From Symsagittifera roscoffensis (taxonomy: Eukaryota; Xenacoelomorpha; Acoela; Convolutidae): a DNA stretch of 64,000 bases. Where the stretch lies: NCBI RefSeq assembly GCF_963678635.1, contig NC_087065.1:25689254-25753253 (forward strand). Reading direction: 5' to 3'. Below the pieces are notes generated by a model. That model did no database searches. It worked only from the letters and a program-made list of their open reading frames with translations, and was not told the origin of the DNA. Position 1 is the stretch's first letter, and each line of letters starts with the position of its first letter. Positions 12,101 through 22,108 of the stretch are shown one piece after another. Position numbers and translations under genes: made by a program.

Positions 12101-12658
12101 CCAGTTAGCACCTACGATAGTATGTTTACGGTGGCGAAAATTAGTAGAATTAGATCCGCCCTCGGATTTAGAAATAGAACTTTCTCCAAAAATAGACTCG
12201 AGTCTCCATCGGTTACTAAAAATAAACGCGTTTGTAATATATCGAATAGAAAACGACCGGTAGAGGGCGAGCGATCATGCGACGGAAAATGGACCAATCA
12301 CAAAGCAACAAATTGCATTTCCGGCAGGTCAATTGAGTTTAGCGAAAATTCAGTTGGGACTATTATTGAAGCTAACGTTGGTTACTCTAAATCTTTAAAT
12401 TCATTAATAAACAATAACAATTCAAGCAATTTAATCATGGAAAGGAAGATCAAGAAATTATTGGAACGACACCCTAGCATTAGCAGTAGTGATGAAATTG
12501 AGGAGATTGACGTAGATATACAGGCGATAACAACAGAAGTCCGGAGCACTAAAACAACACCATCATTTCTATTCCGTCGGTTTACCCTGGTGAAAGTTAT
12601 CCGCCGGTTATTCCGGAAAACAAAGTTATGTCTATTATTCCAAGAAATTGTAAAATAG
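9200..12658 (+). CDS. Gypsy Gag-protease-RT-RNase H polyprotein
   Basis: Encodes the structural protein and the replication enzymes of the element. The frame is open from 9,068 (inside the 5' LTR), but the first ATG is at 9,200, so I start there. Counting residues from 9,068: Gag capsid-like region to about 280. Cysteine-histidine boxes follow at about 289-325, the second a classic CX2CX4HX4C (CNFCRKTGHYERTC). Protease active site DSGSP is near 420 with the IIGRDL partner loop. RT has ALESRELNKQ, STMDLTYAYGQL, TGFYGLTTMPAEFQRVMD and the catalytic FIDDILV at about 736. RNase H begins at VCDASHNGLGAVL (about 886), with NELEMLAVVWGAE and VTDHKAL. All key acidic residues are present. The last ~35 codons before the stop look out of frame, while the -1 frame over the same bases looks protein-like and runs into the integrase ORF. 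Confidence 0.93.
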   Translation: MLWEFWFNRFQWGMVAKHSLNPRNFYYASTLTAAQITDLPEEVDGKNRLASEQVLISNLYLCLGEKGQDELHKRKPHLDLSATRYSRVIDTIESEFRKERNETYETFQLLARKQQIGESLEQFHSVLSGLAARCNFGALETRILRDVFIVNMNNREAQNELCRSTKTPEEVYRIALSYERGYKYAKSYGSITGGGTSGTTGGAGAFQIKTEPVGAIRGGYRNNRSRGRGSFRGRAGMRGGGLRRCYNCDQPNFTPEHLTTCPAKNATCNFCRKTGHYERTCRGKRNNQGRPAVGLIQNQEEMETTEIGEAEDTYSQHENSVGWVNTPAKKQRSWDSDSSGDYVVMAIRSRTETELKVAGARLPIKVNGKQTNVWIDSGSPISIFTIGELKRTLGTAGVKVKAPAPEDEEFRDYGNNPLRLLGTMDVLLETNGWVTNANIRVIGGSRPSIIGRDLMPNLGLQIVQKAPEGNVMSVKSDQATAEATDVEDSLDNWQINFSKQFENLFNRVGKIKNYKVHADFFAKLTPIQQKGRRVPITLQEKVDKEIDKLLRQGHIEKLTECSDKYFVSPIVITVKKDGSVKLALESRELNKQVHKNKYQMPNIEELMDTVGQTISERKPGDVYFSTMDLTYAYGQLPLSPETSVQCNFSLVGGKSTGTYRFRTGFYGLTTMPAEFQRVMDTILSEFPQAHAFIDDILVVTKGTEIEHISTVEKILRKLDRENMSLKLTKCQFARGECEWLGHKITRTGITPLVRKTEPIESLQAPKTVSQLKSFMGSIHSLHKYLPALAESSASLRPLLSRKNDYIWSEECQISFESLKKQVANIVELRHFDIHRDTRIVCDASHNGLGAVLEQLNADGWRPISFASRYLNAAEKNYSTNELEMLAVVWGAEYFRNYVLGRKFLIVTDHKALVSLLNGNNKKNKTMFSRLTRWLDRLIPFDFQVEHKPGAKIGLADYLSRHPSLDPQPVSTYDSMFTVAKISRIRSALGFRNRTFSKNRLESPSVTKNKRVCNISNRKRPVEGERSCDGKWTNHKATNCISGRSIEFSENSVGTIIEANVGYSKSLNSLINNNNSSNLIMERKIKKLLERHPSISSSDEIEEIDVDIQAITTEVRSTKTTPSFLFRRFTLVKVIRRLFRKTKLCLLFQEIVK

Positions 12659-14634
12659 TCAGTAAACATTCCGCTCTTCCCGAATTATTTAATCTTCGAT
12701 TTATAGAATCGCAATATCAATCTGATCCACAGTTACAAGCCATTATCGAGTTAATTAAATGTAAAGACCCTCAGTTACACTCGAAGATTGAAGCAATGAG
12801 TAAGTACTTTGCACAGTATACTCAGGATTTCCACGTAAGAGACGGATGCCTGTGGATGGACGAAAGGCTAGTGATTCCGAATACATTGCAGACGGCGGTG
12901 GTAAACAGACTTCATTTCTATCACCACGGAAAATCCAGTATGATCGACGCGGCTAAGGACATCTGGTACCCATACATGTTTCGTAGTTTAGCAACTATTG
13001 CTGGGAATTGTCCGGAATGCACATTAGCGGGTAAGAACTTGAAAAACATGTGTTCGAAGGATGACATAGGGAAAATACCTGAACCAAAAGAACCGAATGA
13101 ATCAATCCAATTAGATTTTTGGGGACCCATTAACTATTTGAAGGAATCTAAGAAGTATGTTTTGGTGGCGGTGGACCGGTTTTCTCGATGGCCATCAGCT
13201 ATGGTCTGTAATTCGAACCGCTCGGATAAAATTATCAAATTTTTAACAATGTACATAACTGCCCATGGAGTTCCGCGCCAAATTAGAGTTGACCAGGGAA
13301 CAAACTTTATGTCTAAGGAGGTTAAAACGTTCTGCAATGAGCAAGGAATTGAAATCCTCACTTCGCCAGTTAATGACCATAGGGCAACAGGATGTGTCGA
13401 GCGCACGATTGGTAGCATCAAAAATTCAGTGCTGACGTATGCACAAGAAGACAAGCCGGAACCCTTGGATCGAATGGTGGAAAGAGCCCTCGGAGCCCTA
13501 AGATTTGTGAAAAATGCATCCCTTAAAATAACACCGTTCGAAGCGCACCACGGCCGGGAAGCCAATACGGTTCTCAGAAACTTGACTAAAAAACCTACGT
13601 TACGAAATCTAAATTGGGAAAATGTAATACGATCGAAATATGAATGTTTAGATGAACGAGACCCGATTGCTCAAACGATGCCGAAGCCGATGGACACTAA
13701 TTGGGGAACCCGATCGGACACTGAATACGACCGGAAAAACAGACGGGGACCGCTAAGATTAAACGATGAACAAGCAGCTAATCAGGACAATGAGCCCGGA
13801 ATAACACGGTCATCAAACGACCCTGTGGAGATACCACCGGCAGTGGTCATGCAGAGGACCGGGGAGCGTAATATGAATAGGTATAGACTATTAAAATCCA
13901 AAATAGTTAATCAAACTGAACACACTATTAAAATGAGTAATGGTGCGGTGCTTAGGAAATCAGGAGTAGCGCTCAGGAAAGCGAAAATTCCGAAAAAGCG
14001 GATGCCGGGAGGAGAGCTACCTGCACCACCAACGCCGTGGGATCTGAAACGTAAGCTACAACAGAGTGGAAGTCAGCCAGGAACCTCAAAAGGCACCAAG
14101 GGAAGTCATCACACCATCACGGGAAAGGGATCGAAATTCCAAATTTTGGAATCAGCAGAAAATTCAGACTCCGAATCGGACGACTATTTACCGTTGAGCA
14201 CATCCAAACGAGGGGCGAAACAAACAAGCGGTCAAGACAACAATGGGGAAGATGGACAAGGAACATCTAGTGGGGGACCAGTGCAACTAGAAGTCATCGG
14301 AGTTCGTACCAGCAATAAGGAGACGGAAAAGGAAGATACGTTAACAGGCGGCGAAACAGGAATCGGGAATGACCAGGGAAGAACGAATACCGAAGGACCC
14401 GAACCACAAGAAACGGAGCGCGAACCAGAGCAGATCACAGTAACCGGGGGAAAGAAACGGGGCCGGAAACAACGACTTGTTTCCTATTCAAGCCAGGACT
14501 CGGCTAGCTCACTTGACGACACAAGCTCAAGACGGTCGGGCAGAAAACGGACAGCAGTGACCAAGATGGGGGGGGTCATGATTGACAACATTAGAAAAAC
14601 GGACAAAGCCGGAACAGTCGAAGGAAAGGAATGA
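12628..14634 (+). CDS. Gypsy integrase with long basic C-terminal tail
   Basis: Integrates the element's cDNA into chromosomes. Counting from the ATG at 12,628: the zinc-binding HHCC domain uses H96, H100, C128 and C131. The catalytic core has D163 (QLDFWG), D222 (RVDQGTNF) and E258 (GCVERT), with exactly 35 residues between the last two, so the DD35E triad is complete. After the core, the TIKMSNGAVLRKSG region (about 433-446) resembles the tail of the decayed Gypsy family at 37 kb. The remaining ~220 residues are low-complexity and charged, with two AT-hook or nuclear-signal-like patches, KKRGRKQR (about 609) and RRSGRKRT (about 635); no chromodomain is seen. It overlaps the upstream ORF by 31 nt in the -1 frame. 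The frame is open upstream of the ATG to about 12,553, so the ATG may not be the natural start. It could be reached by a frameshift, or the split could be a mutation. Confidence 0.92.
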   Translation: MSIIPRNCKIVSKHSALPELFNLRFIESQYQSDPQLQAIIELIKCKDPQLHSKIEAMSKYFAQYTQDFHVRDGCLWMDERLVIPNTLQTAVVNRLHFYHHGKSSMIDAAKDIWYPYMFRSLATIAGNCPECTLAGKNLKNMCSKDDIGKIPEPKEPNESIQLDFWGPINYLKESKKYVLVAVDRFSRWPSAMVCNSNRSDKIIKFLTMYITAHGVPRQIRVDQGTNFMSKEVKTFCNEQGIEILTSPVNDHRATGCVERTIGSIKNSVLTYAQEDKPEPLDRMVERALGALRFVKNASLKITPFEAHHGREANTVLRNLTKKPTLRNLNWENVIRSKYECLDERDPIAQTMPKPMDTNWGTRSDTEYDRKNRRGPLRLNDEQAANQDNEPGITRSSNDPVEIPPAVVMQRTGERNMNRYRLLKSKIVNQTEHTIKMSNGAVLRKSGVALRKAKIPKKRMPGGELPAPPTPWDLKRKLQQSGSQPGTSKGTKGSHHTITGKGSKFQILESAENSDSESDDYLPLSTSKRGAKQTSGQDNNGEDGQGTSSGGPVQLEVIGVRTSNKETEKEDTLTGGETGIGNDQGRTNTEGPEPQETEREPEQITVTGGKKRGRKQRLVSYSSQDSASSLDDTSSRRSGRKRTAVTKMGGVMIDNIRKTDKAGTVEGKE

Positions 14635-14858
14635 AGAAAAGAAAAAGGAAAAATTGAGTTCGAACAGTCTATAAAACTTTGCTAAGAAATGGGGAAGTCC
14701 AGGGAGAGGGCATGCTGCATAACAGCTAAAACTCAAGAATTTGTGTTCTAACAAAACTGTAGTTGATTTGAAAAACTTTGTTATTAACCCTTTTGTTTAC
14801 TGCTAACATAGATACGTTGGATATTGGAATTGAGTATTATTTATTACAAGGAGGGAAA
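14635..14858 (+). promoter_or_regulatory. Gypsy 3' non-coding segment and polypurine tract
   Basis: About 220 bp without a gene separate the integrase stop from the 3' LTR. It ends in AAGGAGGGAAA (14,848-14,858), a polypurine tract immediately before the LTR TG. That is the expected plus-strand primer site. Confidence 0.8.
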
Positions 14859-15062
14859 TGTCATAGTATCTAAATTTAGTTCATGTTTCATTTCGAGTTG
14901 TGTTATCTATTTTAATCATCTGTCTGGCGCTAACCGGTATTTAACCTTCGGAGTGTCTGTCACCTTCGGATGACAGCTATGCTATTGTCTCCGACTAACT
15001 TTCTGAAATACGGTTGCTTAACAAACGGAATTTAATTAACACTTCGAAACCGTCTTTTCACA
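14859..15062 (+). repeat. 3' LTR of the Gypsy element
   Basis: 204 bp, one visible difference from the 5' copy, followed directly by the GTGT target duplication. Confidence 0.95.
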
Positions 15063-15066
15063 GTGT

Positions 15067-18000
15067 TTAGTAGGCTTTCGCGACATTATGTCCAGAATTA
15101 AGGGAGCAAATTTTAGCTCTCTTTGCATGCATCAAATGTTTCCATGTAGAGCGGCGTATGACTTATTTATTTCAATGTTCTGAACGGAAGGGAAATTTGC
15201 ATGTACCTTTCCTTCTGATAAGTTTTTTGTTCTATTTAGAAAGTAAATTTTGTGGTTCTTTTTATAAAGCTTTTCGTCACTTTTATTTTTTTGATAACCT
15301 TTAGAGATAGATATGATGATCTACATGTAACAAAGGTTAATTTTCTTGTATTTTCATTATAAGGTACCAAGTATGCTAATACATCACCAAGTTTTTTAAT
15401 CAACATGAAATCATTCTCATAGGTAAATGGCAATAGAATATTTGAAACAGTATTTTAAAAAAAAATTGATGACAAAACAAATATCACATGAAAAATATAA
15501 AACTCAGTTTTGTTTATTTCTTCGAATGGATTCCCAAGTGTAGCAGATGCTGAAAAATCTACCCCTTTTTGACAGGGACGATTACAAACATGTCAAACTA
15601 AGTCAAAATTTCCTAACTGAGTTTGCTATAATTGAAATATTGATATTTCAGTTCAAGTTATTCAATATGCAGCGTACTTTTTATTGAACCACCACAAATT
15701 TAAGAGCACTTCATTGCTCCAATTTTAGCAATTCTTTTCATTCAACACCTTTTCTTAAAAATACCAATTATAGATGTCATTTAAGCCAATCTTCACTTTG
15801 AATCGGTCAAAAAACTACCAAACATGAAAGAAGAACATGATCTCTTTTGTCTGTCAATGACAGTTATTGAATTCGGATGATTGATTTTTTTAGTATCTTC
15901 TTTTCAAGCAAGAGCGAACAGAAGAGTTCGTGAAATCGATATTAAAAACCCAAGCAATCATAACAAGATCCAATCGACAGTCGATAACTAACTTTTATTT
16001 TGCCGGTTCGATAGCTAAAACTCACCTTGCAGTTTCTTTCTAGAACTCCACGACATTTTTGCAAAATTTTTTATGTTTAGGGAAATTTTATTGTTTGACT
16101 ATCTTATATAACTTAAAGAAGACAAATTCAGGGAAAAGTGAAACCTCTGCTCGCTGTATGACAACTCATTATATCTTTTGTTTTTTTCTAGTTTGTGAAA
16201 AATTCAAATAAACTTTCCAAAAAAAAGAAAAGCCGAATGCTTTGTTTTAGTTTTTTATCAGTCTTCTGTGTCCAGCACCGATTTTAATCAACCGGAAAAA
16301 AACACTTTGTAGTAAACTTTAAACGTGCTAATCGAAAATTGGGTTATCTTTAGAAAAAAAAATTTGAGAACACTAGTTGCATAGAATTTTCCCAGAATTG
16401 TCTTAGTGCCATTAATTTTCCAAAACTCGAAATCTAAACTTCAACCCAAGAAAAGTTCAATTGAGGATTCTTTTGTTTGATCAAAAGTTACGCTAAAACT
16501 ACGAGACCAATTGCTGCGCAAACTACATCACAAAATCCTCCTATGTAGCCGTACCAATTTTCAGAAAGGTATTTATCTCCAAAAAATTTTGTATAAGTAA
16601 ATTAAATTTGATATTTAAAAAAAATCATTTTCCCTATTAGAAAAACCGTTTTTGTACATTTTTTAGTTTTTTTATTATTTTTTGTTTGATAACATGAGAA
16701 ATTATATAGTTTTTCCTGCAACTGACTTCGTAAGTTTGGCGTAATTGTTTCTTATTTTTGGTGGATCAAAAAGAGCTTGAAATGGCTTATTGTCGGGTTA
16801 AAATTTTGATGAGGAAATTCAGAAAACAAATTGCACATTGTTTTTGGAAAATTTACGCAATTGTTGCAGGTATTTTTTTTGTCTAATTCCAACCCAATTT
16901 GAAGAAATACACGTTGAAAATGATCATGTTGTCCTTTTAATTTGAATCAGCACTGTATTTGCTAAATTTTTTATTGACTAAGAACTTGAAAACAAAAAAT
17001 TGATTGCTTGTATAAGCGCGACTTAGATTTATAAAACCCCGAAGCAATGTTCGAACAAAACAAGTGTTTTTTTTTCAAATGTCAATTCTTAAATTCTAAC
17101 TTCCCCCTTAAATATGTAAGGTTCGAAATGATAGATTTTGAGCGTGGATAATGTACTGTTAAAAGCAAAATACTCAGTTCATTTTGGAGGGAATTAATTT
17201 GCCGCTCATATGCTCCAATAGAAAAAATATAAAGCGAGTTCATCATTCCAGTTTGATATAGAGGCGTCAATTAGGTCCCAAAATCAAACTTTCAAAATTT
17301 TGCAAAAATTGACTACCAGTCTTTTTGTTTAAATTTAAGACCCTGGTATTACCATGTTTATAAACCAATTTCGTCAAAGTGGTCAGTTTAAAAATGTTGC
17401 CTGGTGGAAAAAAAACACCTGAGCGCAAATATTCTTAAAACTGCAGAAGTCTGTCGGCTTATTTACCACTTCAAAGATTTTCTTTCAAAGCGTATTTGAT
17501 GTTGGCTATTGACGAAAGTGACGGAAAACTTGTGCTTGGGGCGTTTTTTTTTTCAGTTAAATTTCGAATTTTTGAAAAGAAAAATTTTGCCTTGACTGGG
17601 TTGCAATTTTTGGAAAATTGTTATTGGAAAATTGTTAATGAAATGAAACTAATTGTATTTGCAGGCTTCTTGCAGGCTCCTTAGAATTATTTTAATCTGC
17701 TCAAAAATCGGATTTATTTAATAATATTTTTGAAACTGATTTTTTTAAAGTTATTTTTGCGCTCTTATTCGTTTGTAGTGATTGAACTATATAATTTTTC
17801 GATAACTATAATAGCTTCAAAATATGATGCATTTTTCAATTCAATACTTGGTGCTTATAAAATAAACGTAGTAACCAAACAGAAAAAATGCGCAGCTTTC
17901 CTTTACAGAAAGTCCAATTTATAAAGCATTTAAAAAAGTAACATCTCTCTGTTCAAGTCTACCTTCAAATTAAAACCTGCAAATAGACAATACTTTTAAC

Positions 18001-20289
18001 TTCGTCTTGATGGCATCCCATACCCGAAGACAACGTTAGCCGACAAACGACTGTTCAAGTTTGGACGCAGTTCACTGGATATGAAGATTCTGTTCATAAA
18101 CTAGCAAAATATTATGGCGTTTGAGGTTGGCTCAATATACAAAAGCGTTATAAGCGTTGCAACATTGCATATATATTTTCTTTATTCGAACCATTCATTT
18201 TTTCTTTTTTATAAGAATTTCGTTATCTGCTGCTTTAATTCAATGTTTTCAGAAAGTCATCCACTTTGGGCAAAAAACTTTATTGCACTTCATTTTCTAA
18301 TAACAACTGATTTTGGATTCAATAGACCGGATGTAAATTTTGTAATGATTAGAAAAGTAAAATGCAAAAACACTTTCAGCCAAAGAATTAGAAAGAAAAA
18401 AAGAATGCCTCTTTCAGGCCAAATTTAGTTTCTTATTGTAGATGTTCGTGCATATTCAAAATGTTTAGATAACTTACAGCTCGGACAACCAACAAAATTA
18501 CAACTATGATTACCATATAGGATTTTTCCTGAAGACAAACTTAGAGCCAGAAAACAATTTTGAAACTTTCATATGGTATTAAAGAAAATTGCAGCAGGGA
18601 TTTGCGGAAATTCCCTTAAAAGTTGCTGTTTGTTTCATTGATAAAAACAACATCTTTTACTGGAGTTTTTCCGATTCTCATCTGCAATTTGCAATTATCA
18701 ATAGAAATTTCGAAATTGTAAAGTGTCACTAAATAAGGTATCAAACAGCAGTTTTTATCATAAGTTATGACAACATTTATTGTTCCTAAGAGAAAAAACT
18801 ATTGATATTTTGTGCTCCGGACAGTTTTTTTACCAGACAATTTTTGAACTTTTGACTGACACCTTCTGGTGGAGCTTTTTGTACCATCCAAAAAATATTG
18901 GTGATCGAGGCTCAAAATCAAAAACAACCTCAACTGTGACCATGTGCGATTGAATTGGGAACTTTTATAGTAAATTTCAAATTATAAAAAGCTTTGTACC
19001 AGTCGGAACATTCAGGATTTCGCATTGATACGAGCAGCCAAATTTAATTTCAACCAAACGCAATTTTTTATACAAATTTTCTTTGAGACAAAAACTAAGA
19101 CAAAAATGAAGTACTGATTCTGCCGAAAATTTTAAATAAAACTGACTCGCAAAATAATGAAAAATGTTTTTGTGCAATTATTCAAGGGAAGTGGCAAACT
19201 ATTTAAACTCGGAGTGGTTTGTGTTTTGATTTACGATAAAAGTGAGGGAACATTTATGCTTGAATAGGTTTCACAATTATTCCGCATTTTTCTCAAAGTT
19301 TTCAATTTGGTAATAGATCCAAAACTTATCACTTTTTATCTTTCATTGGGCGGAAAAACTTTGAAAAAAAAGTTGATTTTTTTGAAAATTTGATCTAAAT
19401 TTTAATTAATATTATTTGAGACACCTGCAAGTTCCGTCGGAAAAATCAATATATCATATCGACTTGATACAAGCAGTCGTGTTTCGTTTTTTAAACGTAC
19501 CAGTTTTAACCGTACCATTAAATGTACCTTTTTTATAACCGTTTTTGACAGAAACAAGCTATAGCATGTCAAAAATATCGACGCCCTGAGCTCAAATTAT
19601 AAAACATAATTCTCCTGTAATTAGTTTTTGGGAAGTTACCGGGCTATCGAAATGTCATTTTGACCCATTGGCAACCTAATGAATATTTTTTTCAGAGACA
19701 GAAGAAAAAGTTGTATGATTAGAGCCTGTGTGAAAAGATAACGGAAAAAGATTGCGGCAAAAATACTTATTAAAAGTTCAATATTTAACAAGACTGCTCG
19801 TATTGTTGCAGAAGCTGAATTTTCTTGCTGCTTTTCGAGAGGTCAGATGTAGTTTATGGTAAAGAAGGGATGAAACTTTCAGAAAAAATGGACATATTAA
19901 CTATACCAAATTAGTCAAATTAGCAATTTTGAAACTGCCTAACTTCTCAAAAAAAGGTTGCATGCTTAATATTACTTCATTTTTGAACTCTAATTTACCA
20001 CTTCAATTTTCTCCGATAACAAAAAAGCCAAAAATGGGCAGTTAAAAAGTCGAAATTTGTCTCACGATAAAACCACAGCAAGTGAAGTATTTCATCATTT
20101 CTTCAAAAAACGGAGCAAAAAGCTTGGAAAAACTTCCACAAAACTCCTCAAAGAATTTGATTAAAAACAGCGCTCATTACATTAATTTAGTTTATTCAAA
20201 GCATTTATCAGAACAATAAAACAATTTTTTTCTTCAAAACTTTCAATTTGGTAATGTAGAAATAAGTTATCAGTTTTTATCTTTTATTG
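15067..20289. other. Non-coding DNA with scattered R1 fragments
   Basis: No gene is supported over about 5.2 kb. Short R1-like pieces occur at about 17,510-17,600 (AACTTGTGCTTGGGGCG), 19,000-19,045 (CAGTCGGAACATTCAGG), 19,260-19,340 and 19,430-19,490 (CTTGATACAAGCAGTCGTG). The rest is AT-rich sequence with poly-A and poly-T runs. Confidence 0.55.
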
Positions 20290-21110
20290 GGGGAAAAAGT
20301 TTGACTGGGTGGGGAGGGGGTAAACTGAGGGGATGTATACATAGAAAAAAAAAACGTATATATTTTATTTTGAAATGTAACTTTTTATGAAACAAAACAC
20401 ATAGCAGCTGCACCAAAAAAGAAAATGAGATAACTTCGAACAAAATTGTAAAATTCACGAAAAACCTCTCAAAAAATCCATTATAATCAACTATAATCGA
20501 TTATATTGGATTTTATTGGCATGAAAATATAAGGATTATAATCCATTTTCAATGGATTACAATCGATTTTAATGGATTATATTGAAATAAAAAATATTGA
20601 GATACTAAATTGTCATAATATGGTCAGCATCTATAAAATGACAAAATAATTGATTGTAATCCACTAAAATTGGATCATAATCCTAACATTTTTAATGTCA
20701 ATTTTATCCATTATAATTGATTAAACTCCATTAGAAATGGATTTTAATCCTTATATTTTTAATGCCAATAATATCCAATATAATCGATTATATTGGATTT
20801 TTTCGATGGGTTATTTATGAAATTTATAATTTTGTTTGAAGTTATCTCATTTTCTGTTTAGTGCAGCTGCAACGCATTACGTTTCTTATTCTTAAAATGT
20901 TACATTTCAGAATAAATTGTGTACATTTTTTTGTCTCTACTTTTTTAATTCAATGCAGTTTAACACTTCATTTTACTGTTTTTATTTTTTATCACAACCC
21001 CCCCCCCCCCGTTTAGCCCCCTTCCAGTTTAGCCCCCCCCCCCAGTTGAGCTCCCCAGTTTACTCCCCCTCCCCCTGTTTACCCTCCTCCCAGTTTACCC
21101 CACCTTTACT
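20290..21110. repeat. Long imperfect palindrome (foldback-type element)
   Basis: The two halves are reverse complements with mismatches. Innermost are TCCAATATAATCGATTATA units. Next comes GCAGCTGCA with the ATGAGATAACTTC / GAAGTTATCTCAT pair (20,403-20,440 against 20,836-20,875). Then come GTAACTTTTTA against TTACATTTCAG, and outermost G-rich (20,290-20,335) against C-rich (21,000-21,105) blocks with GGTAAACTG / CAGTTTACC. The spacer centre is near 20,600-20,690. No protein frame is present. It could be a foldback or MITE element of unknown class, and would form a long hairpin in single strands. Confidence 0.7.
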
Positions 21111-22108
21111 TGAGGGGGGAGGGGTTAAAAACTAAGGGGGGGGGGGGCTAGGGGATGACGTTGAGACATGGCATTTAGTAAAAGACATGGCATACATTCT
21201 GCAAATTTCTCGCAAAATTTTCAAAATTTTGCAAAAATTATCTAATTTAGTTCTTAAAATGAAATGGATTATAATCGATTATAATGGATTAAAATGTATT
21301 CTTTTTTCAAAAAAAAAATCGATTATAATGGATTATCTTGGCAAAAATAATAGATTTCAATGACAAAAATAATGAATTATAACGGATTTTTTTTTCAAAA
21401 ATAATCGATTATATTGGCAATATAATCGATTTCGTGGTCTGAACTTTTTATTTGTAATGGAATATAATGGATTATTTTTGTCTCGGAAATCCATTATAAT
21501 CGATTAGAATTCATGGGCGCTCGGTGCGGGGAGGTACTAAAAAACTTCTGAAAGATTCTCGGAAATTCCATGATTTTGAGTATATGGAAAAACCTGATTT
21601 AAGGTTTATCATAAAAATACTGCAGATATTTCATTAAGCTTCCTTGATTAGTCTTTTTGGTTTAGCATTGAGCTTGTATGGTTCCGTTTAAAAGTATCTC
21701 TCAGATTCAATTTAAGTTAAATGAAAAGATATGTTGCTTTCATTCAAAATCCTATCTTTCTCACAGCCAAGCGCGGAAGTCAAAGAAGGAAGTGAATTGG
21801 AATTTTGACTTGGTGGGTCAGAATAAAAAGACATCTCCTAAGTCCTAATTAGCAGGAAAAAAGGAGTTTTTGAAGTAGAAAAGGTTCATTTTCTCGTTAG
21901 GCTGATTAGTCAGGTAGAATGGTGGAATTTTAGAACCTAGTTGCTATCATAAAAAGCGCTATAAAGACACCTTTAAGCTCAAATACATTTTGAATATTTT
22001 TTAAGAATCAGACAAGCATCAAAGAAATTTAACCATCCCGTTCGAACTCAAACAGCTTTTTAATCAAAACTGCCTGCAGCTTTATGCAAATTTGAACGCG
22101 TTTGATTG
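21111..22108. other. Non-coding, relics of the palindromic repeat
   Basis: 21,240-21,510 repeats ATAATCGATTATAATGGATT-type units many times, evidently a further decayed copy of the palindrome. From about 21,540 to the LTR I see nothing. Confidence 0.5.

Larger units (their letters stand above)
8913..15062 (+). mobile_element. Ty3/Gypsy LTR retrotransposon, nearly intact
   Basis: A 6,150-bp element. Both LTRs are 204 bp, begin TGTCATAG and end TTTTCACA, and differ at one position that I can see (CAATTCG against CATTTCG). GTGT flanks both sides (8,909-8,912 and 15,063-15,066), a 4-bp target duplication typical of Gypsy integrases. Between the LTRs lie gag, protease, RT and RNase H in one frame and integrase in an overlapping second frame, then a polypurine tract against the 3' LTR. 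The order PR-RT-RH-IN places it in Ty3/Gypsy. There is no envelope-like ORF. LTR near-identity implies recent insertion, yet the coding region has a frame change at about 12.55-12.66 kb. Confidence 0.95.

Noticed and set aside
20917-21135. Proline-rich plus-strand frame
   Set aside because: Produced by the C-rich arm of the palindrome.
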